From contig NZ_AOLY01000007.1 in assembly GCF_000336635.1 (NCBI RefSeq), forward strand, positions 123,413-187,412: a DNA stretch of 64,000 bases. Reading direction: 5' to 3'. Source of the DNA: Haloarcula japonica DSM 6131. GTDB taxonomy: Archaea; Halobacteriota; Halobacteria; Halobacteriales; Haloarculaceae. Numbering within the stretch: position 1 is the stretch's first letter; each line of letters begins with the position of its first letter. Made by a program: the position numbers and the translations under genes. This document shows positions 9,148 to 16,406 of this stretch, one piece after another. The notes beneath the pieces are model-generated. The model saw nothing but the letters and a program-made list of their open reading frames with translations, was not told the DNA's origin and ran no database searches.

Positions 9148-9516
9148 CTACCCCGGCCGGATACCGTCGTCGACGATGCGGGCGTTCCGCTCGCGGTTGA
9201 TGCGTTCGTCTAAGTCCTCATGGTCGTATATCTGGGAGATGATGGCGGCGTGGAGGTCGCGCCAGGCCATCGCGTAGATGGGTGACTGGCCCCAGGCCCG
9301 GAGTTCGACGACGTACTCGTCGTAGGCCTCCCACCGACTCTCGAACTGTTCGATGTGGTCGACGACGGCGCTGGCCGGTTCCCCAGAGTTGAGAGCGGCG
9401 TTGAGCTCCCGCTCCCAGCCGCCGACGGCCTGTTGCATGTCGCGTTTCGTGTCCTCGCTGTCCGCCGGCAGCGAGTCGACAATCCCGGACGGAATCCCCA
9501 GTTCGATATCGTCCAT
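9148..9516 (-). CDS. Conserved haloarchaeal protein, unknown
   Basis: A 122-residue, largely helical acidic protein beginning MDDIELGIPSGIVDSLPAD (an upstream ATG at 9540 is possible). It is rich in Trp and Glu, and no catalytic motif is visible. It is divergent from the MoaD-like gene at 9608, so the 91 bases between them should hold both promoters. Function unknown; included in the AOR neighbourhood by position only. Confidence 0.6.
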   Translation of the reverse strand: MDDIELGIPSGIVDSLPADSEDTKRDMQQAVGGWERELNAALNSGEPASAVVDHIEQFESRWEAYDEYVVELRAWGQSPIYAMAWRDLHAAIISQIYDHEDLDERINRERNARIVDDGIRPG

Positions 9517-9607
9517 ATCGCCACACAGAGTTCGGTGCAAATAAACCCCAGCGATGGGCGAACATGTTCGTCTCTACTGATTTGTAGGGGCGGAGTGTAG
9601 TGCGCGT

Positions 9608-10009
9608 ATGAGCAGTGAGACACTGGAACGGCAGGCGTCGGATCCGGACCTGACCACTGTCGAGGTCAGGTGCACCGGCCACGTTCGCCGGGTCGTCGGC
9701 GAACCGTCGCTGTCATACACGTTCGAGGGGGACACGCTACGTGACTTCCTCGATGCGTTCTTCCGGGAGTACGACGTGAGCGAAATGCTCATCGCGGAAA
9801 CCGAGGCCGACGCCACCACTGATGGCTGGGCCCCGGAGATGGCGGACCTCCCGGGCGACTGGGCGAAAAACCCCGAAGGCGAGCAGACCAGATGCTACGC
9901 GCGAGTTGCGGTCAACGGTGAGTTCAACGAACACCTCGACGGACTGGACACGGAACTGGAAGCCGGCGACCGCGTCGGATTGATGTTCCCGTTCATCTTC
10001 TGTTGCTAA
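9608..10009 (+). CDS. MoaD/ThiS-like beta-grasp protein without diglycine tail
   Basis: A 133-residue protein with the beta-grasp signature of MoaD/ThiS proteins: an opening strand (TVEVRCTGHVRRVVG), a TLRDFLDAFF helix, and a late VAVNGEFNEHLDGLDTELEAGDRVGLMFPF segment that matches the end of MoaD. Where MoaD, ThiS and SAMPs end in Gly-Gly this protein ends in Phe-Cys-Cys. An insert around residues 60-95 makes it longer than a typical MoaD. It cannot be thiocarboxylated or conjugated by the usual chemistry; a dithiol role or partner-binding role is possible. It lies back to back with a true diglycine homologue. Confidence 0.75.
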   Translation: MSSETLERQASDPDLTTVEVRCTGHVRRVVGEPSLSYTFEGDTLRDFLDAFFREYDVSEMLIAETEADATTDGWAPEMADLPGDWAKNPEGEQTRCYARVAVNGEFNEHLDGLDTELEAGDRVGLMFPFIFCC

Positions 10010-10033
10010 TTTGGGCGTCGATTTCGGCAGGAC

Positions 10034-10306
10034 TTACCCCCCGGCAACTGGCGGGAACACACTGAGTTCGTCCCCGTCCTCCAGCGCAGTCTCCAGCCCG
10101 TCGAGATGCGTTATGTCTGTCCCGTTCCGGAGGATTGTCAGGTACTCCCGCAGGTCGCCGTCCTCGAACAGGTCCATCTCGGTGAATTCCTCTGAGAGCT
10201 GTCGGAGCACGTCACCCGCCTGCAGATCGCTTTCGTACTCACGGTGAACCGTTTTCTGCCCGACGGCTTCCCGGAAATTGGCGAAAAACCGCAGCTCGAT
10301 TTGCAT
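10034..10306 (-). CDS. SAMP/MoaD-type ubiquitin-like small modifier protein
   Basis: A 90-residue beta-grasp protein ending in VFPPVAGG, the diglycine tail used for adenylation by the E1-like UbaA and for sulfur transfer or isopeptide conjugation in haloarchaea. The segment LTILRNGTDITHLDG plus the PPVAGG end looks closest, from memory, to Haloferax SAMP3, which acts in molybdopterin synthase regulation and protein modification. It ends 24 bases from the end of the diglycine-less paralogue, convergently. Exact SAMP subtype is not certain. Confidence 0.85.
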   Translation of the reverse strand: MQIELRFFANFREAVGQKTVHREYESDLQAGDVLRQLSEEFTEMDLFEDGDLREYLTILRNGTDITHLDGLETALEDGDELSVFPPVAGG

Positions 10307-10458
10307 ACCGCAGGGTTGGCGGTCGAGCGGCTTAAATCACAGCGCTCGGACCGAATACCTCGAACGAGCAACGGGTTCATTCGTTGTATTCCATCTATCA
10401 TGGACCTCGAATTCCTATTCGATGGGAACGACTTCGGCCCGTTTTAGCGTCCCAGTCC

Positions 10459-11433
10459 ATGACTCCGAATATGGAACGTGTGGTCGCAAGCGATGACCCG
10501 ATGATAGATGTCGACCGACTGCGAGCGGAACTCGATGCTGATGTCGTCGTCGCGGAAACCGACGATGAGGACGCGCTCCGGGATGCTGCTGCCGGGGCAG
10601 CGGGGCTCGTCGTGGACGTAAACACGCCGGTCACCGCTGCGGTGCTCGACGCGCTGGACGACCTCAAAATCGTCGCGCGAGCGGGCGTCGGCATCGACAA
10701 CATCGACGTGTCCGCGGCGGCGGACAACGGTGTGACCGTCACGAACGTCCCCGAGTACTGTACCGATGAGGTCGCCACCCACACGGTGACGCTACTGCTG
10801 GATTGCGTTCGGACGCTCACGGCCTACGACCGCGACGTTCGCGACGGTGGCTGGGGCTGGGAGCGGACCCGCCCGGTACATCGCGTCCGTGGCCAGACGC
10901 TGGGTCTCGTCTCCTTCGGCCCCATCGCACGGCGAGTACGCGACCAACTGCGGGGCTTTGACCTCGATGTGATCGCCTACGACCCCTACGTCGACGCTGA
11001 GGAGATGGCCGAAGCCGATGTCGAGAAGGTCACGCTCGAGAGGCTGTACGAGCGGGCTGACTACGTCTCCCTCCACGCACCGCTGACCGAGGAGACGGCG
11101 GAGATGATAGACGCCGACGCGCTCGCGGCAATGCGTGACCAGGCAATCCTCGTCAACACCGGCCGCGGCGGCCTAGTCGACGAGGGAGCGCTCCGGGCGG
11201 CGCTTGCGGACGGAACGATTGCGGCCGCCGGTCTCGATGTTCTGGCCGAGGAACCACCGACGGCGGACCACCCGTTGGTCGGCCTTGACAACTGTATTGT
11301 CACGCCCCACGCGGCGTGGTACTCCGAGGAAGCCCGCGACGACCTGAACGCCGCCGTCGCCGCGAACGTCAGGGCCGCGCTGGCCGGCGAGACGCCGCCG
11401 AACCGGATCGACCCGGAGACGGACTGGCTGTAA
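10459..11433 (+). CDS. D-isomer-specific 2-hydroxyacid dehydrogenase (CtBP-like)
   Basis: NAD(P)-dependent 2-hydroxyacid dehydrogenase of about 324 residues. It carries the family motifs ARAGVGIDNID, a Rossmann segment starting QTLGLVSFGPIARRV (Gly-x-Gly altered to SFGPIA), VSLHAPLTEET, VNTGRGGLVDE and TPHAAWYSEEA with the catalytic His. The order and the WER-rich segment after the second domain resemble the C-terminal-binding-protein-like subgroup rather than SerA, since no ACT domain follows. Start 10459 (or 10471); the upstream reading frame is not conserved in character. The substrate cannot be read from sequence. Confidence 0.85.
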   Translation: MTPNMERVVASDDPMIDVDRLRAELDADVVVAETDDEDALRDAAAGAAGLVVDVNTPVTAAVLDALDDLKIVARAGVGIDNIDVSAAADNGVTVTNVPEYCTDEVATHTVTLLLDCVRTLTAYDRDVRDGGWGWERTRPVHRVRGQTLGLVSFGPIARRVRDQLRGFDLDVIAYDPYVDAEEMAEADVEKVTLERLYERADYVSLHAPLTEETAEMIDADALAAMRDQAILVNTGRGGLVDEGALRAALADGTIAAAGLDVLAEEPPTADHPLVGLDNCIVTPHAAWYSEEARDDLNAAVAANVRAALAGETPPNRIDPETDWL

Positions 11434-11498
11434 ATATACGGCCGGTTTTGGCCGCTAACACCGTTGAAACGGCTGCCGGTGAGTGGCGCTACCTCAAC

Positions 11499-11900
11499 TC
11501 AGCATCTGAGGAATTCCCGACGCTGGTCGCCGAGCGCGCTCTGGCCGGTCCCTGCCGTCTTGATGTCACGAGCGAGGTTCGAGAGATATGCTTGTAGACC
11601 AGGGTCACAGGTCCCGAATCCTCTGGCCTGGCGGTAATCACACCAGAGCGCGACCGGCAACAGCGGAGCTGCGAACAGTCCAGACAGCGTGACGCCCAAC
11701 TGGAACGGGTGACCAGCCGGGACGGCAAGCCACGCGGCGGCCACGACCGCCCAGAACACCACTCCGTAGACGACGGTGTGTCGCCAGTTGTGTGTCGGTA
11801 GTTCATATCCGCGAATACGTGACGGCGAGTCGTCCGGGGTGTCGCCAGTGACCGCTCTGCCGGACGAGTCGCCAGTAGATGGAGAGACAGGACACGACAT
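11499..11900 (-). CDS. Two-helix membrane protein, unknown
   Basis: About 133 residues: a polar N-terminus, then two hydrophobic segments (VVYGVVFWAVVAAAWLAVP and LGVTLSGLFAAPLLPVALW), then a polar C-terminus with DPGLQAYLSNLARDI. It is divergent from the HTH-10 regulator at 11996 across 95 bases that contain a palindromic box, so it may be that regulator's target. The start at 11900 is preferred to 11981, because the longer version would read through the palindrome and the facing promoter. Confidence 0.6.
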   Translation of the reverse strand: MSCPVSPSTGDSSGRAVTGDTPDDSPSRIRGYELPTHNWRHTVVYGVVFWAVVAAAWLAVPAGHPFQLGVTLSGLFAAPLLPVALWCDYRQARGFGTCDPGLQAYLSNLARDIKTAGTGQSALGDQRREFLRC

Positions 11901-11936
11901 ACTCCTTCGAAAGCGTGCTTCGATAATGACGGCTTG

Positions 11937-11952
11937 TTTGGCATACGCCGAA
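11937..11952. promoter_or_regulatory. Palindromic box TTTGGCATACGCCGAA
   Basis: Near-perfect 16-bp inverted repeat between two divergent genes, just upstream of a TATA-like gtataag on the plus strand. The same box (TTYGGCRTAYGCCRAA) recurs at 12930-12945 ahead of the tfb gene. It is a candidate operator, possibly for the adjacent HTH-10 protein. Confidence 0.55.
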
Positions 11953-11995
11953 CGAGACAGTGCGTATAAGCCACTCGACACGCAATGGGGTGTAC

Positions 11996-12781
11996 ATGCG
12001 AGAGTTCATTTTCACTATCGACTACGAACGGAACGTCGACCCCGTCATGGACGTGTTCATCGACTATCCGGAAACCCATTCCCGGACTATCGCGTGCAAC
12101 GTCACACGGGACGGGATGTGGCGGCTCGAACGCGTCGCCGGTCCGGAGACCGCCCTCGAACAACTGGACGACGTGTACGACGACCCGGTCCAGTGTACCG
12201 AGTGTATCGGGACCCGTAACTGCAAGACTGACTGGACTTACGAGGTCATCGGCTCGGACCCCGGAGTTCGGACAGTGTACAGCTATCGGTCGGAAGCCGG
12301 CGACTGCCACTCGATTCCGCGGCTGGCCATCGACCACGTTGGCCGCGGCGTCCTCGTCGAGACCGAGCGCCGCGGGAGCCGGTGTGAGTGGCGGTTGCTC
12401 CTCTGTAGCGACGCCGGCGTCGACGGGCTGTTCGAGGAGATGGAATCCGAGCTCCGCGAGGGGCTCACCGTCGAGTTCCGGCAGCTCAGCTCGCCGTCGT
12501 ACTGGGTCGACGAGGCCGTGACGCTGGCGGAGCTCCCGCCCGAGCAACAGGCCGCCGTCGAGGCCGCCGTCGAACACGGCTACTATCGGACGCCGCGAGA
12601 CACCTCGCTCACCGAACTCGCAGAGACCCTCGACGTGTCGCGGTCGACGCTCCAGTACCGCCTCCAGCGGGCCGAAGCGTGGATCGTCCGGTCGTTCGTC
12701 ACGCGGTCGATGGGGCCTGTCCAGGCCGACGAAGACGTCGCCGAGGGCGGCCGCCTCCGTATCGGTCGCTCGGGCGTGTAG
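11996..12781 (+). CDS. HTH-10 family transcriptional regulator with four-cysteine sensor motif
   Basis: A 261-residue bacterio-opsin-activator family protein. The N-terminal two thirds form the Bat-type sensor domain and contain Cys67-x2-Cys70-x5-Cys76 and Cys104. The C-terminal HTH-10 domain runs from about LAELPPEQQAAVEAAVEHG, with the recognition part DVSRSTLQYRLQRAEAWI. The cysteine spacing is exactly repeated in the paralogue at 32700, which suggests a metal or redox sensor. The first ATG in frame is at 11960; 11996 (MREFIFTIDYE) is chosen because of the TATA-like element just before it. A palindromic box upstream and another 149 bases downstream suggest autoregulation and control of neighbours. 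Confidence 0.8.
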   Translation: MREFIFTIDYERNVDPVMDVFIDYPETHSRTIACNVTRDGMWRLERVAGPETALEQLDDVYDDPVQCTECIGTRNCKTDWTYEVIGSDPGVRTVYSYRSEAGDCHSIPRLAIDHVGRGVLVETERRGSRCEWRLLLCSDAGVDGLFEEMESELREGLTVEFRQLSSPSYWVDEAVTLAELPPEQQAAVEAAVEHGYYRTPRDTSLTELAETLDVSRSTLQYRLQRAEAWIVRSFVTRSMGPVQADEDVAEGGRLRIGRSGV

Positions 12782-12929
12782 TCGCTGGCATCGCATTCTG
12801 TCACCAGAACCGAGCCGAACTGCGCTATCCGCACACTGGCGCGTAGCGGCTCAGAACGAGGGAATAGCGGGAGGTGAGTCGTGCGCTGTGGGACGCTGAA
12901 CGTGACACACAGCTACCGATTTTCCGAAG

Positions 12930-12945
12930 TTCGGCATATGCCAAA
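12930..12945. promoter_or_regulatory. Palindromic box TTCGGCATATGCCAAA upstream of tfb
   Basis: A 16-bp inverted repeat matching the box at 11937-11952 at 14 of 16 positions and continuing with the same ACGAG flank. It lies 75 bases ahead of the chosen tfb start and after the HTH-10 gene, so a regulator binding both boxes would link the three genes. Confidence 0.55.
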
Positions 12946-13020
12946 CGAGTCGTCATGGGGGATGCACCCCTACAATTGGGTACGAACGCGGGCGTCCCCA
13001 CGCGCTCGCAGAGGCACACT

Positions 13021-14040
13021 ATGACGACACGCAGCATCTACTCCCCCGACGAACGCGGTGACAGTGTGGACGAACAGGCCGAGTCCGAGGCGAGCACCGG
13101 CCACGCCTGCCCGGACTGTGGCGGGAGCCTCGTCACCGACGACAGTCGCGGCGAGACCGTCTGCGAGTCGTGTGGTCTCGTCGTCGACGAGGACGAGATC
13201 GACCACGGCCCGGAGTGGCGGGCCTTCGACAGCCAGGAACGGGACAACAAGCGCCGCGTCGGCGCGCCGACGACCGAGATGAAACACGACAAGGGCCTCT
13301 CGACCAACATCGGCTGGCAGAACAAGGACGCCTACGGCAACTCCCTGTCGACGCGCCAGCGCGAGAAGATGCAGCGCCTGCGCACCTGGGACGAGCGGTT
13401 CCGTACCCGCGACCACGCCGAGCGCAACCTCAAGCAGGCCCTTGGCGAAATCGACCGGATGGGCAGCGCCCTCGGCGTCCCCGAGAGCGCCCGCGAGACG
13501 GCCAGCGTCATCTACCGCCGCGCGCTCGACGAGGGGATGCTACCCGGCCGCTCCATCGAAGGGATGGCGACCGCCGCGCTGTACGCCGCCGTCAGGCAGG
13601 CGAACCTTCCCCAGACCCTCGACGACATGGCCGTCGTCAGCCGTGTCGACGAGATGGAGTTCACCCGCGCGTACCGCTATCTCAACCGCGAACTCTCGCT
13701 GCAGGTCGGCCCGCCGGACCCCGCAACCTATCTCAGCAAGTTCGTCTCCGAACTCGACGCCGACGACGCCCTCGAACGCCAGGCCCGCGCGCTCATCGAA
13801 GCGGGGAAAGAAGCGAACGTCCACAGCGGCAAGAGCCCCGTCGGCCTCGCCGCCGCGGCCATCTACGCCGCCGGCCTGCTGCTCGGCGAGGAGATGACAC
13901 AGGAGACCGTCAGCGAGGCCACCGACATCAGCACCGTCACCATCCGTGAGCGCTACCGCGAACTGCTGGAAGCCGAAGCGGAACTCGACGACAGCGCCGT
14001 CGACGCGGCGAGTGGTCCCGAATCCGGTGCAAGCGCCTAA
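13021..14040 (+). CDS. tfb: Transcription initiation factor IIB (TFB)
   Basis: Archaeal general factor that binds TBP, the BRE and RNA polymerase. The 339 residues hold an N-terminal zinc ribbon (Cys30, Cys33, Cys48, Cys51), a B-reader/linker region with the conserved GAPTTEMKHDKGLSTNIGW, and two cyclin repeats (about 135-225 and 230-320). Haloarchaea carry several TFB paralogues that act like alternative sigma factors; which one this is cannot be told here. The open frame extends to 12874, but the start at 13021 gives the normal TFB N-terminus. Confidence 0.95.
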   Translation: MTTRSIYSPDERGDSVDEQAESEASTGHACPDCGGSLVTDDSRGETVCESCGLVVDEDEIDHGPEWRAFDSQERDNKRRVGAPTTEMKHDKGLSTNIGWQNKDAYGNSLSTRQREKMQRLRTWDERFRTRDHAERNLKQALGEIDRMGSALGVPESARETASVIYRRALDEGMLPGRSIEGMATAALYAAVRQANLPQTLDDMAVVSRVDEMEFTRAYRYLNRELSLQVGPPDPATYLSKFVSELDADDALERQARALIEAGKEANVHSGKSPVGLAAAAIYAAGLLLGEEMTQETVSEATDISTVTIRERYRELLEAEAELDDSAVDAASGPESGASA

Positions 14041-14062
14041 CTACGGCGCGCTGTTTTTCTTC

Positions 14063-14857
14063 TTAGCTCCGCTGTCCTTCGAACCCCTCCAGCCACCCAC
14101 GCACGGCGCTCTGTATCGCGCCGGTCGTACTTCCGACGTGCAGTATCTGGTACCCCGACTCGGCCTTCTCGTTCACGTCGTCCATCCCGAAACCGAGGCC
14201 GCCGACGGTGACGTCCGCTTCCACCGCCGCCGAGCGGACCGTCTCCACCGCGTCCTGTACTTCCGGATGGTCGATCTCGCCCGGATGGCCGAGCGACACC
14301 GAGAGGTCGAACGGGCCGATGAACACGAAGCCCAGTTCGGGCACGTCCAGAATCGCGTCGATGTTCTCGACCGCCTCCTTCGTTTCGATTGTCGTCCCGA
14401 TCAGTGTCTCATCATCCGCGGCCTCGATGTAGTTCTCACCGAGCCCCCAGCGGCGGGCCCGGGGCGCGGCCAGCCCCCGGTCGCCGGGCTCGCCGTCGTA
14501 CCGGAACCGACCGGACCTGACCGCTTCGCGGACCTCCTCGGCGTTCTCGACCCGCGGGAGGAAAACGTTCTTCATCCCCAGGTCCAGGGCCTTCCGAACT
14601 AGCGTCGGCGACGTGTCCGGCAACCGAACCAGGAGCTCCGTTCCGGTCCCGTCGGCGGCCCGCAGGAGGTTCTCGACGGTCGCCGCGTCCCACGGGTCCG
14701 GTCCGCCGTGTTCGAAATCGAGCCAGATGAAGTCGACGCCGAGGTCCCCGTAGAACTCGACCAGCGTCGGGCTGTAGGTGTTGTCGAGGACGCCCAGCGC
14801 GACGCCGCCGCCGTCGACTGTCTTGCGGAGTCCGTTCGTTGGCAGTGGTTCGGCCAT
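14063..14857 (-). CDS. HpcH/HpaI family aldolase
   Basis: Metal-dependent class II pyruvate aldolase family, which cleaves 4-hydroxy-2-oxo acids such as 2,4-dihydroxyhept-2-enedioate. The 264 residues contain the marker strands DFIWLDFEHGG, the MKNVFLPRVENAEEV segment that carries a metal-binding acid, and FVFIGPFDLSVSLGHPGE. The actual substrate is unknown, since no other aromatic catabolic gene is adjacent. It is convergent with tfb. Confidence 0.85.
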   Translation of the reverse strand: MAEPLPTNGLRKTVDGGGVALGVLDNTYSPTLVEFYGDLGVDFIWLDFEHGGPDPWDAATVENLLRAADGTGTELLVRLPDTSPTLVRKALDLGMKNVFLPRVENAEEVREAVRSGRFRYDGEPGDRGLAAPRARRWGLGENYIEAADDETLIGTTIETKEAVENIDAILDVPELGFVFIGPFDLSVSLGHPGEIDHPEVQDAVETVRSAAVEADVTVGGLGFGMDDVNEKAESGYQILHVGSTTGAIQSAVRGWLEGFEGQRS

Positions 14858-14929
14858 ATCAGGCCAGTGCTGTGCGATACCAATAAACGTAGTGCGGAAG
14901 TAGTTGGCCGTCGTTACTGCCCGGCTTCC

Positions 14930-15256
14930 TTACTGTCCCGGCAGCGGGCAGAGGCTCGCGGTCAGGACGGCGACTCCGTCGGTGTGATTGTGCGCGCCGT
15001 GGGCCTGCCCGCGCTCGTTCAGGACGACGCCCGGCGCAGTGATGACTTCCTCAGTGTCGTCCTGCTGGACCGTCACCTCACCACGGACGACGTGGAACAC
15101 GTTCGTTGCCCCGTCGTGTTCGTGCGGGTCGATAGTCGCGTCCGGCCCCAGCGCGAACGCTTTCACCAGCACGTCGTCGGTCACTGCCAGTTCACCGTCG
15201 ATAACTTCGCCTGCTTCCGGTTCGGCGTCGAACTCGGATAATCGGTCGAGTGTCAT
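14930..15256 (-). CDS. Small cupin-domain protein
   Basis: A 108-residue single cupin barrel. Motif 1 appears as PHEHDGATNVFHVVRGEVTV, with the His/Glu metal ligands, and motif 2 as LNERGQAHGAHNHTDGVAVL. It probably binds a metal, but the ligand or reaction is unknown. It lies 72 bases upstream of the aldolase gene on the same strand, and a joint transcript is possible. Confidence 0.8.
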   Translation of the reverse strand: MTLDRLSEFDAEPEAGEVIDGELAVTDDVLVKAFALGPDATIDPHEHDGATNVFHVVRGEVTVQQDDTEEVITAPGVVLNERGQAHGAHNHTDGVAVLTASLCPLPGQ

Positions 15257-15299
15257 ACCGGCACGTGGGCCGGCGCTTCCTTAGCCGTTCGGTTGCTAA

Positions 15300-15598
15300 G
15301 AAAATCGGTCCCTGTTTGTGGTTCTTGAAGGCGTGTATTGTCTAACAGCCAGAAAGCCCCCGATACGCTCCAGTTCCGTGGCTCGCTACGCTCCTCGGTC
15401 ATTGCACTCCCTGCGGTGCTTACATCGCCGGGGTTCCCGGAGCGTGGGTGGTCGGCTCTGCCGACCACCACATAACGTGGCGGCTCCGCCGCCACGCTGT
15501 CGGCCCCTTTCAGTCCCATCCATGTCGGCTGGCCAAACAGCTACGAGGCTTTCTGATTGTTTGTCCACTCGCTCCTTCGAGTGAGTACCGACTATCTC
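15300..15598. repeat. Structured intergenic repeat-like region
   Basis: No gene is visible in this 343-base gap. It contains two near-perfect hairpins in tandem: GGTGGTCGGC/GCCGACCACC (15447-15469, loop TCT) and CGTGGCGGC/GCCGCCACG (15476-15496, loop TCC). A looser pairing links gcccccgatacgctcc (about 15356) and the ggagcgtggg near 15440. The clustered small hairpins look like REP-type or transposon-end sequence. From memory similar stretches recur between genes in haloarchaea, which cannot be checked here. Confidence 0.5.
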
Positions 15599-15599
15599 A

Positions 15600-16328
15600 T
15601 CAATCCGCTAGCCGGAACGCGAGATTGTACATCGTCCCGGTTCGCTCGGAGCCGATAGCCGCGACCAAATCTTCAGCCATCGCAGTCAGTGGCTCACCCA
15701 CTACGTCGGGAAGCCGGTCAGCGTACCCACGCACCACCTCCGCGTGGGCGTCCAGGTGTGCCCCGGTCCAGGGCACAGGGTCAAGCAAGGTCTTCTTTCG
15801 CTCGACAGTCCAGCCGTGCTCGGCGAACACCGCGGCCAGCACAGCGGGCGGGTAGAAGGTCAGCGCCGGCCGACCGTCGACCACCCGCGCGGCGGCGTTC
15901 TCCAGCGTGAACAGCCGGTTAACGGCCGCACCGGACGGCGGCACCCCGTAGTCGTCGACGACGAGGCGGCTGTCGGGCTTTGCGACCCGCGTTAGCTCGG
16001 CCGCGATAGGGTCCAGTTCAACCGGTGGCAGGACGTTACACAGCCCGTGGGCGGTGACGAGGTCGACGCCGTCGGTCGCAAGCGGCGTCGCTCGGAGGTC
16101 AGCCTCGATGACGACCAGCCGGTCGGCGTTCCCGTCGCCGACGCGCTCCCGGACCGTCACGGCGTGGTCGGCGTCGTTCGTCACCGCGTACACCCGCTCT
16201 GCGCCCGCGGCCAGCAGTCCAGCCGTCGTGTTCCCGACACCGGCCCCGGCTTCGAGACAGACCCGCCCCTCGACCTGCTGGTCGGCGAGGGCGGCCGTCA
16301 CCGTCTCCGGAACGTCGTCCACGCTCAT
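15600..16328 (-). CDS. SAM-dependent methyltransferase
   Basis: A 242-residue class I methyltransferase. The SAM-binding glycine motif is CLEAGAGVGNTTAGLLAAGA, followed by the acidic end of strand 2 and a motif-IV-like region DGVDLVTAHGLCNVLP. The substrate is not evident. The start codon lies at the edge of an 80-base inverted repeat that fills the gap to the aldo-keto reductase gene upstream on the same strand. Confidence 0.8.
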   Translation of the reverse strand: MSVDDVPETVTAALADQQVEGRVCLEAGAGVGNTTAGLLAAGAERVYAVTNDADHAVTVRERVGDGNADRLVVIEADLRATPLATDGVDLVTAHGLCNVLPPVELDPIAAELTRVAKPDSRLVVDDYGVPPSGAAVNRLFTLENAAARVVDGRPALTFYPPAVLAAVFAEHGWTVERKKTLLDPVPWTGAHLDAHAEVVRGYADRLPDVVGEPLTAMAEDLVAAIGSERTGTMYNLAFRLAD

Positions 16329-16406
16329 ACTGTTGGCTGTAGCTTTGTGAAGATATTCACCACCCTATGGTGGTGAAATTTTCCAATGGCTTACAGCCGA
16401 CAGTAT
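16327..16406. repeat. 80-bp imperfect inverted repeat (long hairpin)
   Basis: The arms begin atactgttggctgta and end ttacagccgacagtat, and the centre is ttcaccacc-ctat-ggtggtgaa, a perfect 9-bp stem with a 4-base loop. The whole element exactly spans the gap between the stop of the aldo-keto reductase and the start of the methyltransferase on the minus strand. It may be a small non-autonomous element or an RNA hairpin controlling the downstream gene. Confidence 0.7.

Noticed and set aside
11489-12796. Long antisense frame opposite the HTH-10 regulator at 11996
   Set aside because: It shows no domain and runs over a well-supported regulator and its promoter palindrome.
12874-13020. Upstream extension of the TFB frame
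   Set aside because: Reads through the palindromic box and lacks TFB character; the ATG at 13021 gives the normal N-terminus.
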